NCBI GenBank assembly: GCA_029865445.1
Contig: JAOUGY010000017.1
Coordinates: forward strand, 1-21,822
DNA length: 21,822 nucleotides
Direction: 5' to 3'
DNA from: Acidimicrobiia bacterium
GTDB lineage: Bacteria; Actinomycetota; Acidimicrobiia; Spongiisociales; ZC4RG35
In this document: piece after piece, positions 7,630 to 14,571 of the stretch
Numbering within the stretch: the first letter of the stretch is position 1
Layout: every line of letters starts with the position of its first letter
Translations under genes and position numbers: made by a program
The notes under the pieces: model-generated
Seen by the model: the letters and a program-made list of their open reading frames with translations, nothing else
What the model was told of the DNA's origin: nothing
Databases searched by the model: none

Positions 7630-8663
7630 GCGGCCCGTTGTTGGTTGTCGCCGACCTGGTCACCCATTTCCCGATCAAGGCGGGCCTGTTCCGCCGCGTC
7701 GTCGGGCACGTCCGTGCGGTCGATGGCGTCAGCTTCCACCTCGACTCCGGTGAAACCGTGGGCGTGGTGGGTGAGTCGGGTTGTGGCAAGTCCACTCTCG
7801 GGCGGTCGGTTCTCCGACTCGTGGAACCGGACGATGGTGTGGTGGCGTTCAAGGGCGAGGACGTTCTGTCCGTCGACAAGACGAGGATGCGGGAACTCCG
7901 TCGCGAGATGCAGATGGTGTTCCAGGACCCGTTCGCCTCGCTCAACCCGCGCCTCCCGGTCCGCGATACCGTGGCCGAACCTCTCATAATCCACGGTACG
8001 GCGAAACAGGAGGCTCGCCAGAAGGCGGACGAGTTGCTCGAAGCGGTGGGGATGCGACCCGAGCACGGGAACCGATATCCGCACGAGTTCTCGGGGGGAC
8101 AGCGGCAGCGCGTGGGGATCGCACGGGCGCTCGCACTGGACCCTTCGGTCGTGATTCTCGATGAGCCCGTATCCGCGCTCGACGTCTCGATCCAGTCCCA
8201 GGTGATCAACCTGCTCGACGATCTTCAGCACAGGTTCGGGTTCGCCTACCTGTTCATCGCCCACGACCTGTCGGTCGTGAGACATGTCTCCGACCGGATG
8301 CTGGTGATGTATCTCGGCAAGGTCGTCGAGGCGGCATCACGGGCAGACGTGTACGACTCCCCGGCGCACCCCTACACCCACGCGCTGCTGTCGGCGGTTC
8401 CGGTAGCCGATCCCGGTGTGGAGCGAAAACGAAAGAGGATCGTGCTCGAGGGAGATCTGCCGAATCCTGGTTCGCCGCCCACCGGCTGCCGGTTTCGCAC
8501 GAGATGTCCGATTGCACACGAGTTGTGCGCAATCGAAACGCCGCCGGCCGTGGATGTGGCGAACGGCCACATGGTTGCCTGCCACTTTCCGATCGAACGC
8601 GGAGAGACGCTCCTCGACCGCGTCGCCCAGTTGGGTCGATCGGTCGGCGTCATCGGCGGCTGA
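7626..8663 (+). CDS. ABC transporter ATPase, DppF/OppF type
   Basis: Second ATPase of the importer, 345 residues. Walker A is GESGCGKS (49-56), Q-loop Q100, signature FSGGQRQR (155-162), Walker B VVILDEP (175-181), and H-loop H213. The oligo_HPY C-terminus has HPYTHALL and cysteines at 288, 294, 301 and 319, matching those of the partner ATPase. The GTG start at 7626 overlaps the previous stop as GTGA and has a near-perfect AGGAGGTG ribosome-binding site about 6 nt upstream, the best in the operon. This suggests its translation is not limiting. It is the last gene of the permease/ATPase operon. A small convergent minus-strand gene begins its stop codon 3 bp later. Confidence 0.95.
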   Translation: MSGPLLVVADLVTHFPIKAGLFRRVVGHVRAVDGVSFHLDSGETVGVVGESGCGKSTLGRSVLRLVEPDDGVVAFKGEDVLSVDKTRMRELRREMQMVFQDPFASLNPRLPVRDTVAEPLIIHGTAKQEARQKADELLEAVGMRPEHGNRYPHEFSGGQRQRVGIARALALDPSVVILDEPVSALDVSIQSQVINLLDDLQHRFGFAYLFIAHDLSVVRHVSDRMLVMYLGKVVEAASRADVYDSPAHPYTHALLSAVPVADPGVERKRKRIVLEGDLPNPGSPPTGCRFRTRCPIAHELCAIETPPAVDVANGHMVACHFPIERGETLLDRVAQLGRSVGVIGG

Positions 8664-8665
8664 TC

Positions 8666-8812
8666 TCATCCCACCAGATAGGCGCCCACCAGCTCGGGTG
8701 GGAGATGCTCCGGATCGGTGGGCTCGATCGGCTCGTGCGGGAACTCCTCATCGGGTCCGATCAGCCAGTCGAGAGTGATGCGGGCGGTTCGGTAGTCGTC
8801 GGGCTGTTTCAT
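8666..8812 (-). CDS. Small acidic protein of unknown function (48 aa)
   Basis: I do not recognise this protein. From the ATG at 8812 it is MKQPDDYRTARITLDWLIGP, then an acidic, Pro-rich tail (DEEFPHEPIEPTDPEHLPPELVG) ending in TGA. Support for coding comes from a GGGGG ribosome-binding site 7 nt upstream, natural amino-acid composition, and placement in a 222-bp slot between the DppF-type ATPase and the MBL-fold gene with no competing frame. A longer form from ATG 8830 would add six residues (MEQGVS). A TAACTT -10-like box lies on the minus strand at 8847-8842. There are no membrane segments and no cysteines. It could be a small cytosolic adaptor, but nothing points to a specific role. Confidence 0.55.
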   Translation of the reverse strand: MKQPDDYRTARITLDWLIGPDEEFPHEPIEPTDPEHLPPELVGAYLVG

Positions 8813-8885
8813 GGACACCCCCTGTTCCATGTCCTGTGGACAAGTTACGCCAATCCGGCGTCTCCAGGGAGTCTGGTTTTCGCGA

Positions 8886-9683
8886 TCAGAGCGACGCAGC
8901 CAGGTCCGACACCCGGAGTGAGGCACCGGATTCGATCGGCACGCCATGTCCGAACAGCGCCACCTCGTAGTCGAACCCGGCCAGCACTCCAACCGAGGCC
9001 AGCGCCGTGTCCATGTCCGAGCTGAATTGGGGATTGGGCCCCGTGAGTGTGCCGTCTACGTTGTTGATCGCATCGCCGGTGACCAGGATCCGGCCCGGGT
9101 CCAGAACCGCGATGTGGCCCGGCGTGTGGCCGGGCGTGGCGATGATCTCGAGACCCGCCACGGTGTCGCCTCCTGACACGGCCGTCAGCGGACGAGGAGA
9201 CTCGATGTTGCGGATGTCCGGTTCGGCCGCGTATCCGATCGCCGCTGTCGCTCGGTCGAGCACCGCCTGGGCGCTTCCGGCGTGGTCTCCGTGTTCGTGG
9301 GTGATGATCACCGACGACACGTCGCCCCACCCGGCACCGAGGCCAGTCAGCGTTGTCTCGATGGCGTCGACGCTGCCCGCGACGCCGGTGTCGACGATGA
9401 CGGCCTCACCGGCTCTCACGAGAACGTAGGCGCTGACGAACCCGAGATCCGTTCGCGACCACCGGTAGCCTTCGGTCGACGCGGTTGTGACGACCGGCGC
9501 GGTGCTCGAAGGCGCGGCGGGGTTGGTCGATGGAGGGCCGGTTCCGGGCGCGGGTACCGCGGTCGTGCCTCCCGTCGTCGGTTGCGGTGTGGTGGGACTC
9601 GGTGTGCAGGCGACGACCAGGGCGGCCGTCACTCCTTTGGCGAGTCGGGCGATGAACGCCCGCCGGTTTTCGAACTGGTTCAT
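8886..9683 (-). CDS. Exported metallo-beta-lactamase-fold hydrolase, Tat-type lipoprotein
   Basis: A 265-residue protein. The N-terminus MNQFENRRAFIARLAKGVTA resembles a twin-arginine signal (RRAFI), and VVAC with Cys26 forms a lipobox, so it is probably lipid-anchored outside the membrane after folded export. A Thr/Pro-rich linker covers about 27-70. The MBL core has HEHGDH (H129, H131, D133, H134), H186 and H190 in GHTPGH, D204 in TGDA, and H246 in GHG, so the dinuclear metal site is complete. The ATG at 9683 fits the signal peptide; ATG 9710 is in frame but has a worse upstream region. MBL-fold enzymes hydrolyse many esters and amides, and substrate cannot be inferred. Nothing identifies it as a true class B beta-lactamase. 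It is divergent from the PH-domain gene across a 237-bp gap in which I see no clear signal. Confidence 0.88.
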   Translation of the reverse strand: MNQFENRRAFIARLAKGVTAALVVACTPSPTTPQPTTGGTTAVPAPGTGPPSTNPAAPSSTAPVVTTASTEGYRWSRTDLGFVSAYVLVRAGEAVIVDTGVAGSVDAIETTLTGLGAGWGDVSSVIITHEHGDHAGSAQAVLDRATAAIGYAAEPDIRNIESPRPLTAVSGGDTVAGLEIIATPGHTPGHIAVLDPGRILVTGDAINNVDGTLTGPNPQFSSDMDTALASVGVLAGFDYEVALFGHGVPIESGASLRVSDLAASL

Positions 9684-9920
9684 TGGCCGCCCGTTCGTCG
9701 GGGATGTCATCGAGGCTACGTGGTGTCCGTCGGTAGTGGTTCTCGGCTCGACTTTCGCGGTTCGGATGGCGCGGTGCTCCGGAACTCCGAAGAGCTCTCC
9801 GACCAGGCCTTCGGAGCATGCTCCAGTCCGTGTTGTGCATGGTCGCGCTGGTCCTTCGCCTCTTGACCTCGAGTGCACGCACTGATCGCGTGGGAGGTGA
9901 GAACGAGGAGGAGTGTGTCC

Positions 9921-10499
9921 GTGTCTCCAGATAGGCGTTGGTTGACCAAGCAGTATCTGGTGCTGGGGACGATCATCCTGCTGCTGGCGATGGTCTCAGG
10001 CATCACCCATGTTCTGGTGGCGGCATTCGCCGAGGTCGACGACATGCAGCTGTTCACAGTCATCCTCTGGGGTGTGGCCGGGGGGATGGCCGCACTGATG
10101 CTGATCATCTCGGTCCCGGCGGTGATCCTTTGGTTCCACCGGCTCGAGTACGTTGTCGAGGATGACAAGATCATCATCCGCAAAGGGATCCTCACGAAGA
10201 TCCAGCAGAACATCCCGATGGCGATGGTCACCGATTTCCGGCTCCGGCGGACCCTGTACGACCGATTCCTCGGAATCGGATCGATCCAGATCCAAACGGC
10301 CGGCCAGAGCACTACGGCGACGGGATACGAGGGGAAGCTCGCCGGGCTGCTCGCTTGGAGTGAACTCCACGAAGACCTTCGCCGGCGCATCAAGCGACGT
10401 GGAGGCGACGAGCCAGCTGGTCTCGATGACTCGGGCGACGTGCGTCTCATCCTCGAGGAGCTGCGCGAGATCCGGCACGTACTCGAAGCGAGCCGGTGA
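9921..10499 (+). CDS. Membrane protein with bacterial PH domain (DUF304/YdbS-YdbT-like)
   Basis: A 192-residue protein. Two membrane segments are visible at about 11-34 and 44-70. A cytoplasmic bPH domain follows at about 74-150: RLEYVVEDDKIIIRKGILTKIQQNIPMAMVTDFRLRRTLYDRFLGIGSIQIQTAG. The pattern of a short beta hairpin, 'IP', 'DV/DF..RR...R.FG.G.I.I.T.G' is typical of DUF304. The charged C-terminal tail (RRRIKRRGGDEP through EELREIRHVLEASR) is probably a short coiled helix. The start GTG at 9921 has GAGGAG 8 nt upstream. In-frame GTG 9915 is too close to that site, and ATG 9873 would add sixteen non-hydrophobic residues. The molecular role of such proteins is mostly unknown. A second PH-like membrane gene lies 1 kb away. 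Confidence 0.88.
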   Translation: MSPDRRWLTKQYLVLGTIILLLAMVSGITHVLVAAFAEVDDMQLFTVILWGVAGGMAALMLIISVPAVILWFHRLEYVVEDDKIIIRKGILTKIQQNIPMAMVTDFRLRRTLYDRFLGIGSIQIQTAGQSTTATGYEGKLAGLLAWSELHEDLRRRIKRRGGDEPAGLDDSGDVRLILEELREIRHVLEASR

Positions 10500-10574
10500 C
10501 GAGATCTCCCGAGCACCAAGCCGCTTTGATCTCGTGCGGGCACGGCGCGATCCTGCTTGCTCAGTCGCGCCGAC

Positions 10575-10608
10575 AATGGCCTCATCTCATCCCGCGAGAT
10601 GAGCCATT
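10575..10608. terminator. Bidirectional hairpin downstream of the PH-domain gene
   Basis: AATGGC (10575-10580), a bulged C, then TCATCTC (10582-10588) pairs with GAGATGA (10596-10602) and GCCATT (10603-10608), giving a 13-bp stem with a 7-nt loop. A second small hairpin, CTCACC/GGTGAG (10609-10614 and 10619-10624), abuts it. It lies 75 bp after the PH-gene stop and directly after the minus-strand stop at 10610-10612, so it may end transcription from both sides. There is no T-tract. Confidence 0.5.
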
Positions 10609-10609
10609 C

Positions 10610-10884
10610 TCACCCTGAGGTGAGCGTTCCCACGTCGATGAGACGGGCGAGCGGTCCATCCTCGTTGATGTGGCCGACGAGGGCGCCCTGACCTGTTTCC
10701 TTGACGATCACGGGTTCATGACCCGGGTACTCGAATGGGAGTGGCGGATCCCCGACCATCCGGCTTCGAGCCATCCCAAGAAATCGAGTTCCCGGTCGAG
10801 GCCACCTGCCTCGCAACAGCCGTCCCGGTCGTAGTCGATGAACGCGGCGATCCCGATTGCGAGATCGGGATGTCCGAAGAGCAC
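10610..10884 (-). pseudogene. Probable short gene split by a frameshift; unknown function
   Basis: The 397-bp stretch 10500-10896 has no intact gene of normal size, but its minus strand shows two protein-like segments in different frames. From GTG 10884 one frame reads VLFGHPDLAIGIAAFIDYDR and continues to LDFLGWLEA near 10770, then becomes unconvincing and stops at 10708. From about 10759 another frame reads MVGDPPLPFEYPGHEPVIVK and continues to a TGA at 10610, immediately before the hairpin at 10575-10608. Joining them needs a -1 shift, as if one base had been lost. Both parts have high third-position GC and natural composition. I recognise no family. Alternatives are an intact 54-aa ORF from ATG 10774, or chance. 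An assembly error is also possible. Confidence 0.35.
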
Positions 10885-10890
10885 TAACTT
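10885..10890 (+). promoter_or_regulatory. -10 box (TAACTT) for a leaderless SDR transcript
   Basis: TAACTT is followed by only 6 nt before the ATG at 10897, the distance at which transcription normally begins. There is no Shine-Dalgarno sequence in front of the gene. This is the geometry of a leaderless actinobacterial promoter. No clear -35 box is visible. Confidence 0.5.
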
Positions 10891-10896
10891 GAACCG

Positions 10897-11613
10897 ATGC
10901 ACCGATTGCTCATCGTCACCGGCGCCTCGAGCGGCATCGGAGCGGCGCTGGCGGCCCGGGCTGCAGGCGACGGCGCGGAGGTGGCTTCTGTGAGCCGCCG
11001 TCCCGGTCCGGGACGGCACCTGCAAGCTGACTTGTCGGTGCCATCGGAGTGGGAGCGTACGGTGACCTGGATCGACGACGCCGTCTCCGCCGGGTCTCAC
11101 GACTGGGTCGCACTCGTCCATTCTGCTGCCACGCTGACGCCCATCGGGTACGCCGGAGAGGTGCCGCACGACGAGTACACCCGTCACGTGTTGTTGAACT
11201 CGGCTTCTCCTCAGGTCATCGGCGACGGGTTCCTCCGGTCCATGTCGGGCCGGGACGGGGTGTTGTGTGTCCTCAGCTCGGGCGCCGCCCGCACGCCGTA
11301 TGAAGGCTGGAGCGGCTATTGCGCCGGGAAGGCTGCGGTCGACCAGTGGTGCCGGGTGGCCGGTTCGGAGCAGCAACGGCGCGGAGATCGAGTCAAGGTC
11401 GTTGCGGTGGCACCCGGCGTGGTGGACACGTCGATGCAAGGTGAGATCCGGCAGAGTTCGGAGTCCGAGTTCCCACTGGTCGACCGCTTCCGTGGGTTTC
11501 ACTCCAGCGGCGAACTGGGGGATCCGATCGACGTGGGCCGGCGGTTGTGGGAGCTGCTCGTGGGCGGCGCGTTCGAGAACGGGTCCGTCCTCGACCTGCG
11601 CGCATCGCGCTGA
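10897..11613 (+). CDS. SDR-family NAD(P)-dependent oxidoreductase
   Basis: A classical short-chain dehydrogenase/reductase of 238 residues. The Rossmann glycine motif TGASSGIG is at 8-15, N101 is in the conserved VLLN position, catalytic S128 is in VLSSGAA, and the YxxxK pair is Y141/K145 in GYCAGKAA. PGVVDTSMQ is the usual loop after beta-6. The NNAG element is replaced by HSAA (75-78), a variation seen in benzil-reductase and sepiapterin-reductase-like SDRs, which this short, compact protein resembles. Substrate is unknown; it should be a cytosolic carbonyl reductase or alcohol dehydrogenase. The ATG at 10897 appears leaderless. Its last 115 bp are overlapped antisense by the next gene. Confidence 0.92.
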   Translation: MHRLLIVTGASSGIGAALAARAAGDGAEVASVSRRPGPGRHLQADLSVPSEWERTVTWIDDAVSAGSHDWVALVHSAATLTPIGYAGEVPHDEYTRHVLLNSASPQVIGDGFLRSMSGRDGVLCVLSSGAARTPYEGWSGYCAGKAAVDQWCRVAGSEQQRRGDRVKVVAVAPGVVDTSMQGEIRQSSESEFPLVDRFRGFHSSGELGDPIDVGRRLWELLVGGAFENGSVLDLRASR

Positions 11614-11999
11614 CGCCGTCGGCGCCGAACCGTCACCGAGTCGGGGGCAAGATGGGCCACGAGGGGTCCCGGCGTGCGATCCGACAGGAGGTAACGCCGG
11701 CGCCGCATGGTCACGGCGACGAGGCTGCCATCTCGACACTCTTCGAGTGCAGCGATCGAATCCCAGGTCAATAGGTGGCTGCGGGCCACACAGCGTCGGA
11801 CGATCCCGATTTCGTCGACGTGGAGGCGAATTGGATAGTCGTACAAGGCGATCCCTCCGAGTGTGATGCCCGCCCCGACGACAACGAGAGCCACACCGGA
11901 GCCTGGGTGCGCGTGGAGGCCTCCGGTCCCGGCGAGCACGAGCACGGCCGGCGTTGCGAACGCTCCGCCAAGGCCCCTGACTGACGACCTGATCTTCAT
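11499..11999 (-). CDS. Putative membrane PH-like protein
   Basis: A 166-residue frame. An N-terminal hydrophobic block (about 10-53, AFATPAVLVLAGTGGLHA, then VALVVVGAGITLGGIALYDYP) suggests two TM helices. It is followed by a bPH-like strand pattern: IRLHVDEIGIVRRCVARSHLLTWDSIAALEE, then DGSLVAVTMRRRRYLLSDR. The 'R..D..GI......LLTWDSIA.LE' pattern is typical of small actinobacterial PH-domain membrane proteins. The C-terminal ~40 residues (Arg- and Ser-rich) lie antisense to the SDR 3' end and look non-homologous, so the natural stop may have been lost or the tail may be unstructured. ATG 11999 begins the hydrophobic region cleanly (MKIRSSVRG). Its ribosome-binding site is weak, and GTG 12014 is an alternative. 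No further functional assignment is possible. Confidence 0.65.
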   Translation of the reverse strand: MKIRSSVRGLGGAFATPAVLVLAGTGGLHAHPGSGVALVVVGAGITLGGIALYDYPIRLHVDEIGIVRRCVARSHLLTWDSIAALEECRDGSLVAVTMRRRRYLLSDRTPGPLVAHLAPDSVTVRRRRRQRDARRSRTDPFSNAPPTSSSHNRRPTSIGSPSSPLE

Positions 12000-12201
12000 G
12001 CAACCGTTATGCACGAGACCCGACAACTCATGTCGTGTTGCTCATTCTGCATTCTGCAATATTTCAGGCAAACCCCGGATGACCCGCCAACGGATGGGCG
12101 TCATGCTCTAAGGTCGCCCCCGGGCCTGGTCGGCCACCTGGAGGGAAGGCCCTACTCGGTGCGTGACCGACCCGGATGCCCACGAACGATAGGGAGGAAA
12201 C

Positions 12202-13329
12202 ATGTTCAAACGACACGGACGAGCAGTGGCGCTTCTCGCAGCCCTCACGCTCATCCTGGCGGCGTGTACGTCTTCGGACGACGGCGGCTCGTCAGAGACC
12301 ACCGCAGGAGAAACAGAAACAACGGCCGCTGCGTCGAGCGGTGGCTCGGTGCTCGCAGCGGTTCAGGATCGGGGGAAGCTCAACTGCGGCGTGAACAACG
12401 GCGTCCCTGGCTTCGGTTTCGTCGACGAGAGTGGTGAGCACGTCGGATTCGACATCGACTACTGCAAGGCCGTGGCCGCAGCCGTGCTCGGTGACGCCGA
12501 CGCAGTCGAATACGTCGACCTCGATGCGCAGCAGCGTTTCACCGCACTGCAGTCAGGTGAGATCGATGTGCTCATCCGCAACACGACCTGGACGGCAACC
12601 CGAGACGGGAGCGAAGGCGCCACGTTCCTTCACACCACGTTCTACGACGGCCAGGGCATGATGGTGAAGGCCGACGCGGGCATCGCATCCCTCGACGACA
12701 TGGCCAACACGTCGGTCTGTGTCCAGTCGGGTACGACCACCGAGTTGAACCTCGCATCGCGGTTCGACGAGGGTGGCATTCCCTACACACCGCTCACCTT
12801 TGCCGAGAACCCGCAAATCCAGGAAGCGTTCATCGCAGGGCAGTGTGAAGGCTGGACATCCGACAAGTCCCAGCTTGCGGGCCTCCGGTCCAATTGGCCC
12901 GAAGATCAGGGCGGTCCCGAAGCGCTCGTCATCCTCGACGAGACGTTCTCCAAGGAGCCTCTTGGTCCTGTCGTCCGCGACGGTGACAGCCAGTGGGCGC
13001 AGATCATCGACTGGATCACCCTCGCCACCATCACCGCGGAGGAACTCGGCATCGACTCCTCCAACGTGGGTTCATTCGGCGACACCGAGAGCACCGAGAT
13101 CCGGCGCCTGCTCGGTCTCGAGATCACCGGCGACGACGGTGCCACGAGCGTGTTCGATCCCGGTCTCGGCCTCGAACCGGGTTGGGTCGTGGACGTGATC
13201 TCGGCGGTGGGGAACTACGGCGAGATCTTCGACCGAAACCTCGGTTCCGACACCCCGCTGGGGCTGACGCGTGGCGTCAACGCCCTGTGGACGGACGGTG
13301 GGCTGCTCTACGCACCCCCCTACCGCTAA
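12202..13329 (+). CDS. aapJ: General L-amino-acid ABC transporter, substrate-binding lipoprotein
   Basis: Extracytoplasmic receptor of 375 residues for a broad-specificity amino-acid importer. A type II signal peptide (MFKRHGRAVALLAALTLILA, then AC) puts the lipidated Cys at 22, with an acidic Thr-rich linker to about residue 50. The SBP_bac_3 domain of the AapJ/BztA branch follows: VQDRGKLNCGVNNGVPGFGF, GFDIDYCKAVAAAVLGD, the ligand-site segment SGEIDVLIRNTTWTATRD, then CVQSGTTTELNL and QCEGWTSDKSQLAGLR. The FSKEPLGPVVRDGDSQW segment and the long C-terminal region (LGLEPGWVVDVISAVGNYGEIFDRNLG) are specific to the AapJ group rather than HisJ/GlnH. The ribosome-binding site AGGGAGGA lies 5 nt before the ATG. 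The upstream gap 12000-12201 holds a TAAGGT -10-like box at 12109, without a clear -35. A strong hairpin follows. Confidence 0.95.
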   Translation: MFKRHGRAVALLAALTLILAACTSSDDGGSSETTAGETETTAAASSGGSVLAAVQDRGKLNCGVNNGVPGFGFVDESGEHVGFDIDYCKAVAAAVLGDADAVEYVDLDAQQRFTALQSGEIDVLIRNTTWTATRDGSEGATFLHTTFYDGQGMMVKADAGIASLDDMANTSVCVQSGTTTELNLASRFDEGGIPYTPLTFAENPQIQEAFIAGQCEGWTSDKSQLAGLRSNWPEDQGGPEALVILDETFSKEPLGPVVRDGDSQWAQIIDWITLATITAEELGIDSSNVGSFGDTESTEIRRLLGLEITGDDGATSVFDPGLGLEPGWVVDVISAVGNYGEIFDRNLGSDTPLGLTRGVNALWTDGGLLYAPPYR

Positions 13330-13340
13330 CACCCGAACCC

Positions 13341-13375
13341 GGATGGTGGGGTGGCGGGTCGCCACCCCACCATCC
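13341..13375 (+). terminator. Perfect 16-bp-stem intercistronic hairpin between aapJ and aapQ
   Basis: The left arm at 13341-13356 (GGATGGTGGGGTGGCG) is the exact complement of the right arm at 13360-13375, with a 3-nt GGT loop. It begins 11 bp after the aapJ stop and ends 17 bp before the aapQ ATG. It has no T-tract. The likely role is partial termination and/or protection of the aapJ 3' end from decay, giving more binding protein than permease. Confidence 0.85.
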
Positions 13376-13392
13376 ATCACCCGAGAGCAGAC

Positions 13393-14571
13393 ATGACCTC
13401 CGTTTCCGAGACAACCGAGCGCACGAGGCCACCCTTCTGGAGAGACCTGGCCGTGCTGCGGGTCGCCGCCCAGGTGGCCGCCGTGGTCCTGGCGGCACTG
13501 GTGCTCGTGTATCTCGGCAACAACCTCGTCACCAACACCCGGGCGCAGGGGATCACCCTCGGCTTCGACTTCCTGGATCAGCCACTGGGCGTCGACATCC
13601 AATTGAGCCCCATCACCGCCTCGAACACCATTCTCCAGGGTCTCATCCGTGGCTGGATCAACACGCTCGCGCTGGTCATCGTCGGGCTTCCGCTCCTCAC
13701 CGTCCTCGGGGTGGTTGTGGGTGTCGCCCGGCTCTCTTCGAACTGGCTCGTCGCGAAGCTGGCGGCGCTCTATGTGGAGATCGTCCGCAACATTCCGCCG
13801 TTGCTCATCATTCTCTTCGTGCACAACGTCGTGATCCTCGGCCTTCCTCCCAAAAACGAGCCGGCCTCGCCGCTGGGCTGGTTCAGTATTTCCAATTTCG
13901 TGATCGCCGGCCCATGGTTCGACGCGTCTGATGGTGCCGGAGCTTTCTGGACGGCCGTCGCCGTCGCCGCGGTGGCCGCTGTGTTCGTCTGGCGCAGGCG
14001 GACAAAGGTGAACGAGGCGACCGGTGAACCGCACCATCGTGTCGCCTACTCGCTCGGGCTGGTGGTGTTGGTCGGCGTGATCGCCTTCTTCGTGCTCGGG
14101 CGTCCGCTGTCCTGGTCGTTGCCGGTATTCAAGGACCGTCTCGTCACCGGCGGCATCCAGGGACTGGGGCAGTACTTCTCGATGCTTCTGGCGCTCGTCG
14201 TGTACACGGCCAGTCATGTCGCCGAGATCGTCCGCGGCTCCATCCAGGCCGTTGCCAAGGGCCAGAGCGAAGCTGCGAACGCCCTCGCGCTCTCCGGGTT
14301 CCAACGACTGCGATTCGTGACCCTTCCTCAGGCGGCCCGGATCGCCGTGCCGCCCATCATCAGCCAGTATCTGAACTACACCAAGAACACGTCGCTGGCC
14401 ATTGGCGTCGCCTACGCCGAGGTCACGCTCATCGCGTTCCAGGCCATCGGGAACGGTCAACCGGCACCGCAGCTGATCCTGCTCCTCATGGTCGGGTATC
14501 TGATCTTCTCGCTCACGATCTCGTTCGTCCTCAACATCGTGAATCGTCGAATGCAGTTGGTGAGCAGATGA
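13393..14571 (+). CDS. aapQ: General L-amino-acid ABC transporter permease (AapQ/BztB type)
   Basis: Membrane channel subunit of 392 residues, far longer than the ~220 aa of HisQ/GlnP permeases but normal for AapQ. Several TM helices are evident: about 25-45; QGLIRGWINTLALVIVGLPLLTVLGVVVGVARLS near 95; a central pair within an inserted region (AFWTAVAVAAVAAVFVWRRR, SLGLVVLVGVIAFFVLG); then the core. The family-typical EIVRNIPPLLIILF occurs in the first half. The EAA loop is at about 284-320 (QAVAKGQSEAANALALSGFQRLRFVTLPQAARIAVPP). ATG 13393 is chosen because it follows the hairpin and gives a normal cytoplasmic N-terminus; its ribosome-binding site is weak, consistent with low expression relative to aapJ. 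The stop overlaps the next start as ATGA. Confidence 0.94.
   Translation: MTSVSETTERTRPPFWRDLAVLRVAAQVAAVVLAALVLVYLGNNLVTNTRAQGITLGFDFLDQPLGVDIQLSPITASNTILQGLIRGWINTLALVIVGLPLLTVLGVVVGVARLSSNWLVAKLAALYVEIVRNIPPLLIILFVHNVVILGLPPKNEPASPLGWFSISNFVIAGPWFDASDGAGAFWTAVAVAAVAAVFVWRRRTKVNEATGEPHHRVAYSLGLVVLVGVIAFFVLGRPLSWSLPVFKDRLVTGGIQGLGQYFSMLLALVVYTASHVAEIVRGSIQAVAKGQSEAANALALSGFQRLRFVTLPQAARIAVPPIISQYLNYTKNTSLAIGVAYAEVTLIAFQAIGNGQPAPQLILLLMVGYLIFSLTISFVLNIVNRRMQLVSR

Noticed and set aside
8886..9683. Antibiotic-resistance beta-lactamase
   Set aside because: The HxHxDH motif is shared by the whole MBL superfamily, and nothing in the sequence specifies class B beta-lactamase activity.
12027..12201. 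Riboswitch or attenuator upstream of aapJ
   Set aside because: I saw no recognisable riboswitch core and no terminator/antiterminator pair, only a weak -10-like TAAGGT at 12109 and a short ATTCTGC direct repeat near 12043-12057.
12009..12437. Plus-strand frame overlapping the aapJ leader and 5' end
   Set aside because: It overlaps the aapJ signal peptide in another frame, is Arg-rich and has no ribosome-binding site.
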